Source: Planctomycetota bacterium
Lineage (GTDB): Bacteria; Planctomycetota; UBA1135; GCA-002686595
Direction of reading: 5' to 3'
NCBI GenBank assembly: GCA_016714045.1
Contig: JADJNY010000005.1
Location: forward strand, 62,001-126,000
Length of the DNA: 64,000 bases
The notes beneath the pieces were generated by a model, which did not search any database, was not told the origin of the DNA, and was given only the letters and a program-made list of their open reading frames with translations. Below are positions 44,068-52,701 of the stretch, in pieces. The number at the start of each line of letters is the position of its first letter. The first letter of the stretch is position 1. The position numbers were made by a program, and so were the translations under genes.

Positions 44068-44979
44068 ATGAAGTCGCGCCTACTGAGCCTCACCCTGCTC
44101 TCCCTTCTCACCGCCTGCGGGACCCAATGCTCCCAGCCGGCGGGGCCAGACCCCGCACCCTCGGCGCGCACCCTTCAGTCGGCCGAGGCGCTGATGAAGA
44201 AGCGTGAGCTCGATCCCGCCGCCGAGATCCTTCAGGAGCTCACGCGGGACCCGGCGGCGGAGGCGCTCGTGTTCCAGCGGTTGGCCGAGATCTACGTGGC
44301 GCGCAACGACCTGCCCAAGGCCGTGAAGACGCTGCGCGATGGCCTCGAGCGTGCAGGGAAGCGCCCGGAGCTCAGCCTGCTCCTGAGCCGCATCTACCTC
44401 AAGCTCGAGCAGTTCAAGGACGCCCAGGCCGCGCTCGAGCGCGCGCGCGCGGACGGCGCGGCGGACAAGGACGTCGCGATGCTGCTCGGCACGTGCCTCG
44501 GCCACCAGAACGACTTCGCGGGCGCGGAGCGCGAGTTCCAGCGCGCGCTCGAGGCGGGGTACGAGCCGAAAATCGTGAAGTACAACCTCGCGCTCATCCT
44601 CGTCCAGCGCGGTGAGTACGTGCGCGGGAAGGAGCTGCTCGAGGCGGCGCTCGCGATCGAGCCGCAGTGGCCCGAGGCGCGGCGCGAGCTCGCGCACGTC
44701 GTGCTCCTTTCGCAGAAGGATCTGGCGAGCGTGAACCAAGCGCTCGACGTGCTCATCGACGTGAAGGACCAGCTGAAGGACGACTGGCACGTCTTCGAGT
44801 ACATCGGCGACGCCTGGCTGCTCCTCGGTGACTATGACGCGTCGATCGCCGCGTATACGGACGCGCTGCGACTGGGGCGCAACCCGAAGAGCGTGGAAGA
44901 GAAGTACGTCGTCGCGAAGAAGAAGCAGAAGGAGAAGGCCGAGGCGGCCTCGGCCGCGGGGGGCGCTCCGCCCCGCTAG
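44068..44979 (+). CDS. TPR-repeat lipoprotein
   Basis: 303 residues from ATG 44068. Lipoprotein signal MKSRLLSLTLLSLLTAC (lipobox LTAC). From about residue 40 there are consecutive tetratricopeptide repeats: 'QSAEALMKKRELDPAAEILQ', 'QRLAEIYVARNDLPKAVKTL', 'LLLSRIYLKLEQFKDAQAAL', 'MLLGTCLGHQNDFAGAEREF', 'YNLALILVQRGEYVRGKELL', 'ARRELAHVVLLSQKDLASVN' and 'EYIGDAWLLLGDYDASIAAY'. A Lys/Ala-rich tail ends the protein. TPR lipoproteins are usually assembly factors or scaffolds of envelope complexes; its position beside the secreted family suggests, without proving, a role in their export or assembly. A hairpin terminator follows at 45009. Confidence 0.85.
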   Translation: MKSRLLSLTLLSLLTACGTQCSQPAGPDPAPSARTLQSAEALMKKRELDPAAEILQELTRDPAAEALVFQRLAEIYVARNDLPKAVKTLRDGLERAGKRPELSLLLSRIYLKLEQFKDAQAALERARADGAADKDVAMLLGTCLGHQNDFAGAEREFQRALEAGYEPKIVKYNLALILVQRGEYVRGKELLEAALAIEPQWPEARRELAHVVLLSQKDLASVNQALDVLIDVKDQLKDDWHVFEYIGDAWLLLGDYDASIAAYTDALRLGRNPKSVEEKYVVAKKKQKEKAEAASAAGGAPPR

Positions 44980-45318
44980 TCGGCTCCGTCCGCTCCCGAT
45001 CGTTCGCCCGCGGCGTGTGGAAAGAACTTCCACGCGCCGCGGTGCTTTCGTGGGCAAAAGCGCGCGTTTCGTCCATGATTCGGGCGGTCGCACGCTTCCC
45101 TGTGAATTTCGAGGCAGCTCGATTTCTCCCGCACCTCGAAGTCGGGATACGGTTCCCGTGGAAACCAGAGATCCCCTCGTCCCCAGGCATCACGACCGGC
45201 TCCCGACGGCTTCCCCGCCGCGCAGTCGGTCCGCTTCCGCATCGCGCCTCCTGCATGCGGTTGGCTCGGGCGCGAGCACCCCAGTTCTCCCAACGACAGA
45301 CAGAAGAGTGATTTCATC
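44980..45318. other. Intergenic region with terminator and long leader
   Basis: 339 bp between the TPR lipoprotein and the FG-GAP lipoprotein. It begins with the terminator at 45009-45041 (own entry); the rest (about 45060-45318) is presumably promoter and leader of the next gene. No RNA gene recognised. Confidence 0.5.
45009..45041 (+). terminator. 14-bp-stem terminator after the TPR lipoprotein
   Basis: CGCGGCGTGTGGAA (45009-45022) pairs with TTCCACGCGCCGCG (45028-45041) with one G-U pair and a 5-base loop (AGAAC), followed by GTGCTTTCG. Confidence 0.75.
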
Positions 45319-47130
45319 ATGACGAACAACGCCGGCAAGCAAGGGAGCGCTCTGCGCCTCTTCCGCGGGCTCATCGGATCCGCGCTGGTCCTCGCTGGAC
45401 TGGTCGCGGCCGGTTGCGGCGGCGGCGGTGGCGGAGGCTCGAACTCAAGTCGCGTCCAACTGAGCTCGATCTCGCCCAACACGGGACCGTTCATCGGCGG
45501 TCTCGAGGTCACGCTCAGCGGAGCCAACTTCACGAACCCCGGTGGTGGGCCGACGACGGTCCTCATCGGCGGCCAAGCGTGCACGAACGTGGTGACCGTC
45601 GACGACGCGACGATCACGTGCGTCACGCCGGCCGGTACGCCGGGCGCTCGCGCCAGCGTGCAGGTGATCGCGGAACGGGGTACCGCACAGCTCGTGAACT
45701 CCTTCCGCTTCTTCGAAGCGGTTCCCGTCCGCAGCGACCTGAACGGGGACGGCATCGCCGACCTGATCGTGGCCTCGCCGCTCGACGACGCTGCCGGCCA
45801 GGACGCGGGCGCGGTGCTCGTGTTCTTCGGCAGCAACGAGCCCATCGGCCTCGTCGACCGCACCGCGGCGAACGCGGACGTGCGACTGCTCGGCCAGAAC
45901 GCGCGCGACAACTTCGGGGCCAGCGTATGCGCCGGCGACGTGGACGGCGACGGCCAGGACGACCTCGTCATCGGGGCGAACCTCGCCGACAACGGCGCCG
46001 TGGTCGATGCGGGCGCGGTCTACGTGTTCCACGGCCCGCTCGTGGCGGGAACGACTTTGCCTGCGATCGCTGCGGCCGTTCGCCTCACGGGTGAGACGGC
46101 CTTGGCCGGCGACCGCTTCGGCTCGGTCGTCGATCTCGGCGACGTCGACGGCGACGGAGTCCTCGACGTCTGCGCTTCGGCGCCCTGGCACGATCGCGGG
46201 AACCCGGCGCTCGATCCGACGGCGCTCGACACGGGTTGCGTCTACATCTTCGACGGTGGCGAGGCGCTCTCGTCGCGCAATGCCGCGCAGGCCGACTACA
46301 AGCTCGATGGCGAGCGGCGTCAGGACCGGCTCGGCAGCTCGATGGCCTTCGGCGACTTCGACGGGGACGGCGTCATGCAGATGGCGGTCGGCTGCCCGCT
46401 GAGCGACCCGAGCACGCCCGTGCTGCTCCAGAACGCGGGCTGTGTCTACGTGTTCCCTTGCGGGGCTTCGATCCCGAGCGGAAGCGTCGGTGTCGCCCCG
46501 GTCGTGATCACCGGCGAAGCGCTGGAAGACCAGTTCGGCTCCACGCTCGCTGTGGGGGACGTCGACGGCGATGGTCGCGATGACCTTCTCGTCGGCGCGC
46601 CCTCGAACGACTACTACGAGTACGACGGCGGCCGGGTCTACGTCTTCCGCGGCGGTGCGGGCTTCGCTTCGCGCGAGGCGCGTCTCGCGGACATCAAGCT
46701 CTCGGGCATGGCCACGCACAACTCGTTCGGCCAGTCCCTGCGCGTGACCGACCTCGACGGCGACAACGTGTTCGACCTCCTCGTCGGTGCGCCGCACGCG
46801 GACTACCTGAACGACGGCAACGGACGCGCCTACCTGTTCTACGGCCGTCCTGACCTGTCCGATTCCGTCGCGGTCGACGCCGATGCCATGTTCAACGGCG
46901 AGAACGCGCAGGACGATCAGCTCGGCACGGCGCTCTCGGTCGTCGACATCAACGGCGACCACATCGCGGACCTGGTGATGTCGGCCGCGCGCAATTCGCT
47001 CGGCGCCGGACGCGTCTATCTGTTCCTCTCTCCGACCCTGGGACAGCACCTCGCCGCGAGCGCGGACGTGCAGTACTCCGGTGCGCAGGCGGAAGGCCTC
47101 TTCGGAGCCGCGGTCGCCGAAGGTCAGTGA
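45319..47130 (+). CDS. FG-GAP/integrin-like propeller lipoprotein with IPT/TIG domain
   Basis: 603 residues from ATG 45319. Lipoprotein signal ending LVAAGC, then a seven-glycine tether. Residues about 48-135 are an IPT/TIG immunoglobulin-like domain (SISPNTGPFIGGLEVTLSGA). About 145-600 hold six or seven FG-GAP repeats with calcium-binding loops: DLNGDGIADLIVASP, DVDGDGQDDLVIGAN, DVDGDGVLDVCASAP, DFDGDGVMQMAVGCP, DVDGDGRDDLLVGAP, DLDGDNVFDLLVGAP, DINGDHIADLVMSAA, resembling integrin-alpha propellers. Such proteins bind ligands at the cell surface. No enzyme motif. A possible terminator hairpin follows (47157-47182). Confidence 0.88.
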   Translation: MTNNAGKQGSALRLFRGLIGSALVLAGLVAAGCGGGGGGGSNSSRVQLSSISPNTGPFIGGLEVTLSGANFTNPGGGPTTVLIGGQACTNVVTVDDATITCVTPAGTPGARASVQVIAERGTAQLVNSFRFFEAVPVRSDLNGDGIADLIVASPLDDAAGQDAGAVLVFFGSNEPIGLVDRTAANADVRLLGQNARDNFGASVCAGDVDGDGQDDLVIGANLADNGAVVDAGAVYVFHGPLVAGTTLPAIAAAVRLTGETALAGDRFGSVVDLGDVDGDGVLDVCASAPWHDRGNPALDPTALDTGCVYIFDGGEALSSRNAAQADYKLDGERRQDRLGSSMAFGDFDGDGVMQMAVGCPLSDPSTPVLLQNAGCVYVFPCGASIPSGSVGVAPVVITGEALEDQFGSTLAVGDVDGDGRDDLLVGAPSNDYYEYDGGRVYVFRGGAGFASREARLADIKLSGMATHNSFGQSLRVTDLDGDNVFDLLVGAPHADYLNDGNGRAYLFYGRPDLSDSVAVDADAMFNGENAQDDQLGTALSVVDINGDHIADLVMSAARNSLGAGRVYLFLSPTLGQHLAASADVQYSGAQAEGLFGAAVAEGQ

Positions 47131-47156
47131 CCTCTCCAAGGCGATCGTCCGACCGC

Positions 47157-47182
47157 GAGGGCGCTCCATCCGGGGCGCCCTC
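47157..47182 (+). terminator. Possible hairpin terminator
   Basis: GAGGGCGC (47157-47164) pairs perfectly with GCGCCCTC (47175-47182) across a 10-base loop, 26 bp after the stop at 47130. There is no strong T tract after it, so termination is uncertain. Confidence 0.4.
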
Positions 47183-47391
47183 CGGCGTTCTCCAGGGAGG
47201 GAGCGCGAAGGTACTCGCTCGTGTTGTGAGTCACGGCACGTCTCACGGACAGCGCGGGAGCCTCGGCGTGAGTTCGTGGAGCACGTTCTTCGCGAGGGCG
47301 CGCCGGCGTCGACCGGTTGGGAAAAGCGACGACGCGCACCGAAGCACGCGTCGTCGAGGGCTCGATCTCCGGGCGCTCGCGCGCCACGTAC

Positions 47392-48819
47392 TCACTTCCA
47401 GAGCTCGGCGCGGTTCAAGAACGCGCGGATCCCGCCGGCTTCCGGGTGCTCCTTCGTCGCCGGAATGGAGACCGCGACATCGGGCAGCTTGTCTCCGTCG
47501 ATGTCGCCGATCGCGATGCGGCCGATGCCGAAGATCCCCGGCAGCCGTCCCTTCGGCGCAAAGCCGCCGTTTCCGTCGCCGAGGTAGAAGACGCCGCCGC
47601 ATTCGAGGCTGAACACGAGCAGGTCCAGGTTGCCGTCGGCGTTGAAGTCGGCGCACGCGAGGTCGCGGTAGACCTCACCGCGCGGCAGGCCCGAGTCGAC
47701 GTGCTCCCACGACTTCTTCTCGGCGTTCCAACCGTAGAGTCCGATCGTGTCGAAGGTCTCGGGTTTCTGCAGCGGATCGGGCACGAGACAGGCTGCGACC
47801 TCGATCGGCTTCCCCTTGCGGAACGTACCGGTGCACAAGCCCGTGATCGAGTTCCCGATCGTCGGATTGGGCAGGCCGGCCGAGCGCTCCTCGAAGGTGA
47901 ACGGAGTGCCCTGGCGGGTCATGTAGATCTTCATGCCGCGATTCGTCGTCGCCGCGATGTCATGGATCCCGTCTCCGTCCAGGTCCGCGAGCTCGATGCG
48001 CTGGCCGAAGGCCTTCGCGTCGATGATCTTGTCCGACTCGGGAAGCCGGCGGACGCCGCCCTTGCCATCTCCGAAGTACACGCTGATGCCGCCCTTGAAG
48101 TGGCCGAGCCCCACGACGTCGGGGTACGCGTCGCCGTTCAGGTTGCCGACGGCAATGTCGAGCATCAGGAACGGATTCTCGATCGGCGCCTCCGTGCGCA
48201 GCCAGTGGAGCTTTCCGTCGTCCGTCGCCTGGTCCTTCTCGTCGAGCGCGAGGACGTTGCGGTAGATGCGCAGCGCGTCCGTGTGCGCGGAGAGGAGCAG
48301 GTCCGTGCGGTGATCGCCGTCCATGTCCGCAGCGCGCGCCGGGCCGTATGCCATGTCGCGCGGGAGTCCGCCGACGTCCTTCTTCGGCCCCTCGATGCAG
48401 CGCACCCAGGGCCCCTTCGCGGGCGACACCCACGTGCTGTAACCGTCCTCCTCGCGGTTCGAGGCCACGAGGTCCGCGCGGCCATCCCCGTTGAAGTCGT
48501 GGAGCAGCGGATAGCCGCGCCACGTGCCCGACTGGGGGAGTCCTTGCGAGACCTCGGTGAAGGCGAGTTCGGGGTGGCGCGGCTTGAAGACGACGCGCTT
48601 TTCCTTGTCCTTGAAGATGTCACTCGGATCGGTCTGCTGGACGTTCGCCTTGGGCGGCGGAAAGGGCGTGTTCTGGGCCTGCGGAGTGGCTTGCGCAGGC
48701 TGCACTTCGTGGCTGGTCGCGCGCGCGCCATCGCACCCGGCCGCTCCCGCGAACGCGATCACGAGCGCGGCGGGGCCGGCGAGGGGAGCGTGGAGGGGGA
48801 AGGGCTTTCCTAGCTTCAT
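47392..48819 (-). CDS. FG-GAP/VCBS-repeat lipoprotein
   Basis: 475 residues from ATG 48819 (no clear ribosome-binding site). Lipoprotein signal MKLGKPFPLHAPLAGPAALV with lipobox AAGC. A Pro/Gln-rich linker leads to a VCBS/FG-GAP propeller with calcium-type loops: DFNGDGRADLVASNR, DMDGDHRTDLLLSAH, NLNGDAYPDVVGLGH, DLDGDGIHDIAATTN, DFNADGNLDLLVFSL, DIDGDKLPDVAVSIP. It is a different subtype from the gene at 45319 (shorter repeats, no TIG domain) and converges on it. Surface-exposed by inference; ligand unknown. Confidence 0.87.
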   Translation of the reverse strand: MKLGKPFPLHAPLAGPAALVIAFAGAAGCDGARATSHEVQPAQATPQAQNTPFPPPKANVQQTDPSDIFKDKEKRVVFKPRHPELAFTEVSQGLPQSGTWRGYPLLHDFNGDGRADLVASNREEDGYSTWVSPAKGPWVRCIEGPKKDVGGLPRDMAYGPARAADMDGDHRTDLLLSAHTDALRIYRNVLALDEKDQATDDGKLHWLRTEAPIENPFLMLDIAVGNLNGDAYPDVVGLGHFKGGISVYFGDGKGGVRRLPESDKIIDAKAFGQRIELADLDGDGIHDIAATTNRGMKIYMTRQGTPFTFEERSAGLPNPTIGNSITGLCTGTFRKGKPIEVAACLVPDPLQKPETFDTIGLYGWNAEKKSWEHVDSGLPRGEVYRDLACADFNADGNLDLLVFSLECGGVFYLGDGNGGFAPKGRLPGIFGIGRIAIGDIDGDKLPDVAVSIPATKEHPEAGGIRAFLNRAELWK

Positions 48820-49220
48820 GGCGGGACGTCTCGAGACGGGTCGGAGGAGGGGCGTGCGTGAGGCCGGATGGATGGACCGCGTCACCAGGAATCGGCCGGA
48901 ACGAGGCTCGAGCCTCACGGAAACTCGGGTCTGGCGCGGCAGGCTACGTAGGGTGCTCGAAGCACGCGAGCCCGAGGGGGTACGAATTCCCTTCCTCGTG
49001 CTCCGGACTCGGATTGGATCCGAACGCAGTGGCCGGTGAATTCCCTCCTGCATTGGACGCGGCCCCGAAAATGCGAGATCCTATGGTGTGCAGCCTGGGC
49101 TGGTCCCATCCCTTGGGATCGGAGCCTCCCCGTGCTGCGTCCCTTGTGTGCCTTGGACTGGCCATTTCGGCCAGCCGATCCCCAAGTACCTAGGCTCCTC
49201 CTTCAACCCGAGTTCGCATC
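48820..49220. other. Divergent intergenic region with structured leader
   Basis: 401 bp between the minus-strand FG-GAP gene and the module gene at 49221. The half nearest 49221 contains mutually exclusive hairpins (own entry, 49103-49186); upstream of it, ccctcctgcattgg and gagatcctatggtg are promoter-like but not certain. No gene seen. Confidence 0.5.
49103..49186 (+). promoter_or_regulatory. Leader RNA with mutually exclusive stems upstream of the gene at 49221
   Basis: CTTGGGATCGG (49112-49122) can pair with CCGATCCCCAAG (49175-49186, one bulge), enclosing a perfect hairpin CTGGCC-ATTTC-GGCCAG (49158-49174). Alternatively TCCCA (49104-49108) pairs with TGGGA (49114-49118), extendable by a G-U pair, using the same bases. 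The end is 34 nt before the start codon, a position that could control translation. Seen by eye only. Confidence 0.4.
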
Positions 49221-50261
49221 ATGAGCATCAACAAGTTCGCCCTCACGGGCATGATCGCCCTGGCCAGCCTGGGAATGGCTTCCAAGGCGATGGCCAATGG
49301 CCGCAACCCCGGCAGCCTTCTCCTCTTCCCCGAGTTCGACAACCGCGGTGGGAACCTCACCCTCCTGACGGTCACGAACACGAACACGGGCGTCAACGCC
49401 GACGGTTCGGACGGCTCGATCAAGGTCGAGTTCATCTACATCGGCAAGTACGACCACTACGAGAACGAGCTGTACTGCCTCGAGTTCAACCGCACGGAAA
49501 CGCTGACGGCGAACGACACGCTCAGCGTCCTGACGGACGTCCACAACCCCCAGCACGAGCAGGGCTACGTGTACGCGTTCGCCAAGGACCGCGTCACCGG
49601 CAAGGCCAAGGTGTTCAACCACCTCATCGGCAACCTGATGACGCTCGAGAGCTTCGAGTCGCTCGAGTACTCGATGAACCCGGTCGTTTTCAAGGGCATC
49701 GGCAACGCGCAGACGGGCGTGACCGACCTCGACAACGACAACGTGCGTGACCTCGACGGCGTCGAGTACGAAGCGGTTCCGGAAGAGATCCTCATCCCGC
49801 GCTTCATCGGCTCGGGCGATCAGTTCGACAGCGAACTGATCCTGATCGCCCTCTCCGGCGGCGCGGCGTTCCAGACGATCGCCGACTTCTGGGTGTACAA
49901 CGACAACGAAGAAGCGTTCTCGGCCCAGTACCAGTTCCGCTGCTGGGATCGCGTCAAGCTCGATCGCATCAACGGCGTGTTCACGCAGGACTTCCTGAAG
50001 TACTCGACCAACCACGCGGCGAACGAAATCGTCGGCGCGAGCGAAGTCGAGTCCGGCTGGATGCGCGTCTACGGCGGCACGGCGTTCTCGAGCGCCGAGC
50101 AGATCCTGAACCCGGCAATCTACGCCGTGCTCGTCGAGCGCATCAGTGGCTACGGCGCCGCCGACCTGCCCTTCGAATCGGTCGCGACGCAGAACAACGG
50201 CGACCTCCTCCCGCGCGGCATCTTCGGTGACCCGAGCGGCGGCAACGGCGACAACCAGTGA
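49221..50261 (+). CDS. Short secreted paralogue of the 'GSLL-FPE-DNR' family (module only)
   Basis: 346 residues from ATG 49221. A signal peptide (MSINKFALTGMIALASLGMA...AMA) is followed at once by the C-terminal module of the family, starting NGRNPGSLLLFPEFDNRGGN. It has LTLLTVTNTNTGVNADGSDG, VEFIYIGKYD, CLEFNRTETLTANDTLSVLT, QGYVYAFAKD, FNHLIGNLMTLESFESLEYS, DLDNDNVRDLDGVEYEAVPE, PRFIGSG, VYNDNEEAFSAQYQFRCWDR, ESGWMRVYGG, NPAIYAVLVERISGYGAADL, NGDLLPRGIFGDP. It lacks the anchor-E-like domain and the calcium repeats of its long relatives. It is closest to the gene at 51483 and shares with it a downstream lipoprotein partner. A GAAA-loop hairpin terminator follows. Confidence 0.85.
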   Translation: MSINKFALTGMIALASLGMASKAMANGRNPGSLLLFPEFDNRGGNLTLLTVTNTNTGVNADGSDGSIKVEFIYIGKYDHYENELYCLEFNRTETLTANDTLSVLTDVHNPQHEQGYVYAFAKDRVTGKAKVFNHLIGNLMTLESFESLEYSMNPVVFKGIGNAQTGVTDLDNDNVRDLDGVEYEAVPEEILIPRFIGSGDQFDSELILIALSGGAAFQTIADFWVYNDNEEAFSAQYQFRCWDRVKLDRINGVFTQDFLKYSTNHAANEIVGASEVESGWMRVYGGTAFSSAEQILNPAIYAVLVERISGYGAADLPFESVATQNNGDLLPRGIFGDPSGGNGDNQ

Positions 50262-50308
50262 CCCTTCGGCGGGTCTCACGACCTGCCTCGGAATCACGAG
50301 CTAGTCTT

Positions 50309-50334
50309 GAGGGGCCGGGGAAACCCGGCCCCTC
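50309..50334 (+). terminator. 11-bp hairpin with GAAA tetraloop
   Basis: GAGGGGCCGGG (50309-50319) pairs perfectly with CCCGGCCCCTC (50324-50334) around a GAAA tetraloop, 48 bp after the stop at 50261. The following bases (gcacattctcc) are T-poor, so it may be a terminator or an RNA-stabilising end. Confidence 0.65.
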
Positions 50335-50475
50335 GCACATTCTCCGGCGGTACGTGTCCGCGCGCGAGAATCCCGGCCTGCGCACCCGCGCCCGGCCTTT
50401 CCGTTCCGTAGGCCCGCAACCGACGAACGCGTGCTTGCGCGCGTCGGCCTCCAACGACACCCTCGATCCGCACCC

Positions 50476-51060
50476 ATGAAATCCCTCCAACTCCCGTCCG
50501 CGATCGCGCTCCTCGCGGGCGCCACGTTCTTCCTTCCCGGCTGCGACGTGAAGCCGACGCAGGCAGCACCCACCCCGGCGCCCGTCGCCGCCGTCCCGGC
50601 GAAGCCCGAGGCGACGCCCGAACGTCTGCTCGAACGCGCGAACGAGCGCTGGCAGAAGATCGTCAAGGCCGACTGGATCCAGGCCTACGACTACCTGTCG
50701 CCCGAGCAGAAGCGGCAGATGCCGATCAGTCAGTACCTGCAGAACAAGCAGAACCACCGCTACGAGAACCCGAAGCTCGGCGAGGTCCTGCGTTGCGACG
50801 GCACGGATGCGTTCCTGCGCATGACCGTGCTCTGGACGCCGCAGCACCCGAAGGTGAAGGAGGTCAAGCTCGAGCCGGGGCAGACCCTGACCCAAGACGT
50901 CGAGATGTACGAGTCCTGGCGCTGGGCAGAGGGGGACTGGACCTACGTCCGCGCGCAGCGGCCGGACGAGTTCTTCCAGGACCACCCCGAGTTCCTGCGC
51001 GGCGGCGAGGCGAAGGAGCCCGCGAAGACTGCCGAGCGCGAGGCCGCGGCCGGCAAGTGA
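50476..51060 (+). CDS. Small lipoprotein of unknown function, partner of the module gene
   Basis: 194 residues from ATG 50476. Lipoprotein signal MKSLQLPSAIALLAGATFFL with lipobox LPGC. After an Ala/Pro linker, residues about 45-170 form a compact domain: ERANERWQKIVKADWIQAYD, YLSPEQKRQM, 'LRMTVLWTPQHPKVKEVKLE', PGQTLTQDVEMYESWRWAEG, DWTYVRAQRPDEFFQDHPEF. The pattern 'DW...AYDYLSPEQK...' resembles small NTF2-like or SnoaL-like folds, but no match is certain. The gene at 52702 is a clear paralogue, and both follow a short module gene. Confidence 0.8.
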   Translation: MKSLQLPSAIALLAGATFFLPGCDVKPTQAAPTPAPVAAVPAKPEATPERLLERANERWQKIVKADWIQAYDYLSPEQKRQMPISQYLQNKQNHRYENPKLGEVLRCDGTDAFLRMTVLWTPQHPKVKEVKLEPGQTLTQDVEMYESWRWAEGDWTYVRAQRPDEFFQDHPEFLRGGEAKEPAKTAEREAAAGK

Positions 51061-51161
51061 GCGCCGCGGCGCGGGCTCTCGCGCTCGAAATCGAGCGGTC
51101 GAGGGCGCGCGCGTGGGCCGGTGCCTTCTGCGGACTGGCCCCAGCCTGCGAGGTACGGACC

Positions 51162-51196
51162 GGACGGTGACGCAAGTCGCCGTCCGTCCTCGTTTT
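51162..51196 (+). terminator. Rho-independent terminator after the lipoprotein gene
   Basis: GGACGGTGAC (51162-51171) pairs with GTCGCCGTCC (51176-51185) with one G-U pair around a GCAA tetraloop, followed by GTCCTCGTTTT (51186-51196). Confidence 0.85.
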
Positions 51197-51299
51197 GCGG
51201 CTTCCTAGAAAGGGCCTACGTTCGCGTGGGGGAGTGCGAGCGGGCCGCTCCCGGCCTCCGCGGGGCGCTCCGGAGCGACTCCCTTTTGGAAGTTTCTGC

Positions 51300-51329
51300 T
51301 TGCGGAAAGAGGTTCCAGGGTGATATGCA
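51300..51329 (+). promoter_or_regulatory. Candidate promoter of the gene at 51483
   Basis: TTGCGG (51300-51305), an 18-base spacer and TATGCA (51324-51329) preceded by an extended -10 TG (51321-51322) resemble a housekeeping promoter. It would give a leader of about 150 nt. A similar TATGCATC occurs at 53862 before the gene at 54320. Confidence 0.35.
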
Positions 51330-51482
51330 TCTTCCTTGGAAACGCGCTCTGTTTTTGGCTTCCCCCGGGGACATCCCCGTGGGCGCCGGCAGGGTGAGCG
51401 GGGATCGCCGATCTCCGCGCCGTTCGAGCCGCGGGCTCGCCCGGTGTTTCTCGGGCAACCCTATCACCTGCGAGACTGCACC

Positions 51483-52538
51483 ATGAGATTCCCCAAGTTC
51501 GCCCTGCTCGGCCTCGCCACGCTGGGCCTGGCCTCGAGCGCCCTGGCCAACGGCCGCAACCCGGGCAGCCTGCTGCTCTTCCCCGAGTTCGACAACCGTT
51601 ACTCCCACCTGACCCTGCTGACCGTCACGAACACGAACACCGGCGTCAACGCCGATGGTTCGAACGGCACGATCAAGGTCGAGTTCGTCTACATCGGCCG
51701 CTACGGCACCGGTGGCGCGCAGCTCAACTGCCTCGAGACGAACCGCACGGAGACGCTGACGGCCAACGACACGTTGAGCCTCCTCACCTCGTACCACAAC
51801 CCGAACCACGAGCAGGGCTACGTCTACGCGTTCGCGAAGGACGTCAGCACGGGCAAGGCGAAGGCCTTCAACTACCTGATCGGCAACCTGCTCACCCTCG
51901 AGAGCCTCGACCAGCTCGAGTACTCGATGAACCCGGTGGCGTTCAAGGGCTTCGGCAGCAACCCGGCCGGTGACACGGACGCCGACGGCGACAACGTGCG
52001 CGACCTCGACGGCGTCGAGTACGAGCCCGTCGCTGACGAGATCTACATCCCGCGCTTCATCGGTTCGAGCGTGCCGATGCACGCCGCGGTCCCCGGTCTC
52101 TACGACAGCGAGCTCCTGCTCCTCGGTCTCTCGGGCGGCACGCGCTTCGACACCGTCGTGAACTTCTGGGTCTACAACGACAACGAAGAAGCGTTCTCCG
52201 CTCAGTACCAGTTCCGCTGCTGGGATCGCGTCAAGCTGCGCGACATCAACGGCGTCTTCACGCAGGACTTCCTGCACAACTCGACCAACGACGCGCCCAA
52301 CGAGATCATCGGCGCGAACAACGTCGAGTCCGGCTGGATCCGCGTCTACGGCGGCAACGCCTACTCGACGGCGGAGAACATCGACGACCCGGCCGTGTAC
52401 GCGGTCCTCGTCGAGCGCATCGGCGGCTACGGAGCCGCGGACCTGCCGTTCGAGTCGGTCGCGACCCAGACGAACGGTGACCTGCTGCCCACGACGATCT
52501 TCGGCGATCCGTCGGGCAACAACCACGACAACCAGTGA
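51483..52538 (+). CDS. Short secreted paralogue of the 'GSLL-FPE-DNR' family (module only)
   Basis: 351 residues from ATG 51483, with signal peptide MRFPKFALLGLATLGLASSA. As in the gene at 49221, the module follows immediately (NGRNPGSLLLFPEFDNRYSH, LTLLTVTNTNTGVNADGSNG, CLETNRTETLTANDTLSLLT, QGYVYAFAKD, YSMNPVAFKGFG, DADGDNVRDLDGVEYEPVAD, PRFIGSSVPM, VYNDNEEAFSAQYQFRCWDR, ESGWIRVYGG, DPAVYAVLVERIGGYGAADL, NGDLLPTTIFGDPSG). It differs from 49221 by a short insertion near 'SSVPMHAAVPG' and by a Cys in 'LNCLETN'. The family-wide 'ETNRTETL' and 'RCWDRVKL' patterns are intact. A strong terminator follows (52576-52616). Confidence 0.87.
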   Translation: MRFPKFALLGLATLGLASSALANGRNPGSLLLFPEFDNRYSHLTLLTVTNTNTGVNADGSNGTIKVEFVYIGRYGTGGAQLNCLETNRTETLTANDTLSLLTSYHNPNHEQGYVYAFAKDVSTGKAKAFNYLIGNLLTLESLDQLEYSMNPVAFKGFGSNPAGDTDADGDNVRDLDGVEYEPVADEIYIPRFIGSSVPMHAAVPGLYDSELLLLGLSGGTRFDTVVNFWVYNDNEEAFSAQYQFRCWDRVKLRDINGVFTQDFLHNSTNDAPNEIIGANNVESGWIRVYGGNAYSTAENIDDPAVYAVLVERIGGYGAADLPFESVATQTNGDLLPTTIFGDPSGNNHDNQ

Positions 52539-52575
52539 GCCCATCCGGGCCACCAGGATCTCGCAGGGAACGGCT

Positions 52576-52616
52576 GGGGCCGAGCGGTGCACGCCGCTCG
52601 GCCCCTGCTTCTTTTC
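52576..52616 (+). terminator. Rho-independent terminator after the gene at 51483
   Basis: GGGGCCGAGCGG (52576-52587) pairs perfectly with CCGCTCGGCCCC (52594-52605) around a 6-base loop, followed by TGCTTCTTTT (52606-52616). The strongest classical terminator in the window. Confidence 0.92.
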
Positions 52617-52701
52617 GCCGGTGCGTGCTCGGCTGGATCCCGGCCGCTAGCATGTTCCCGCACGGCCGTTCGAGTTCGTCATCGCACCGGGAGCTCTCAC
52701 C

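Larger units (their letters stand above)
51061..51482. other. Intergenic region with terminator, promoter candidate and leader hairpins
   Basis: 422 bp. Order: terminator (51162-51196), promoter candidate (51300-51329), then leader with several hairpins, e.g. GCGGGGAT/ATCTCCGC (51398-51418) and CGAGCC/GGCTCG near 51428. No gene seen. Confidence 0.55.
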
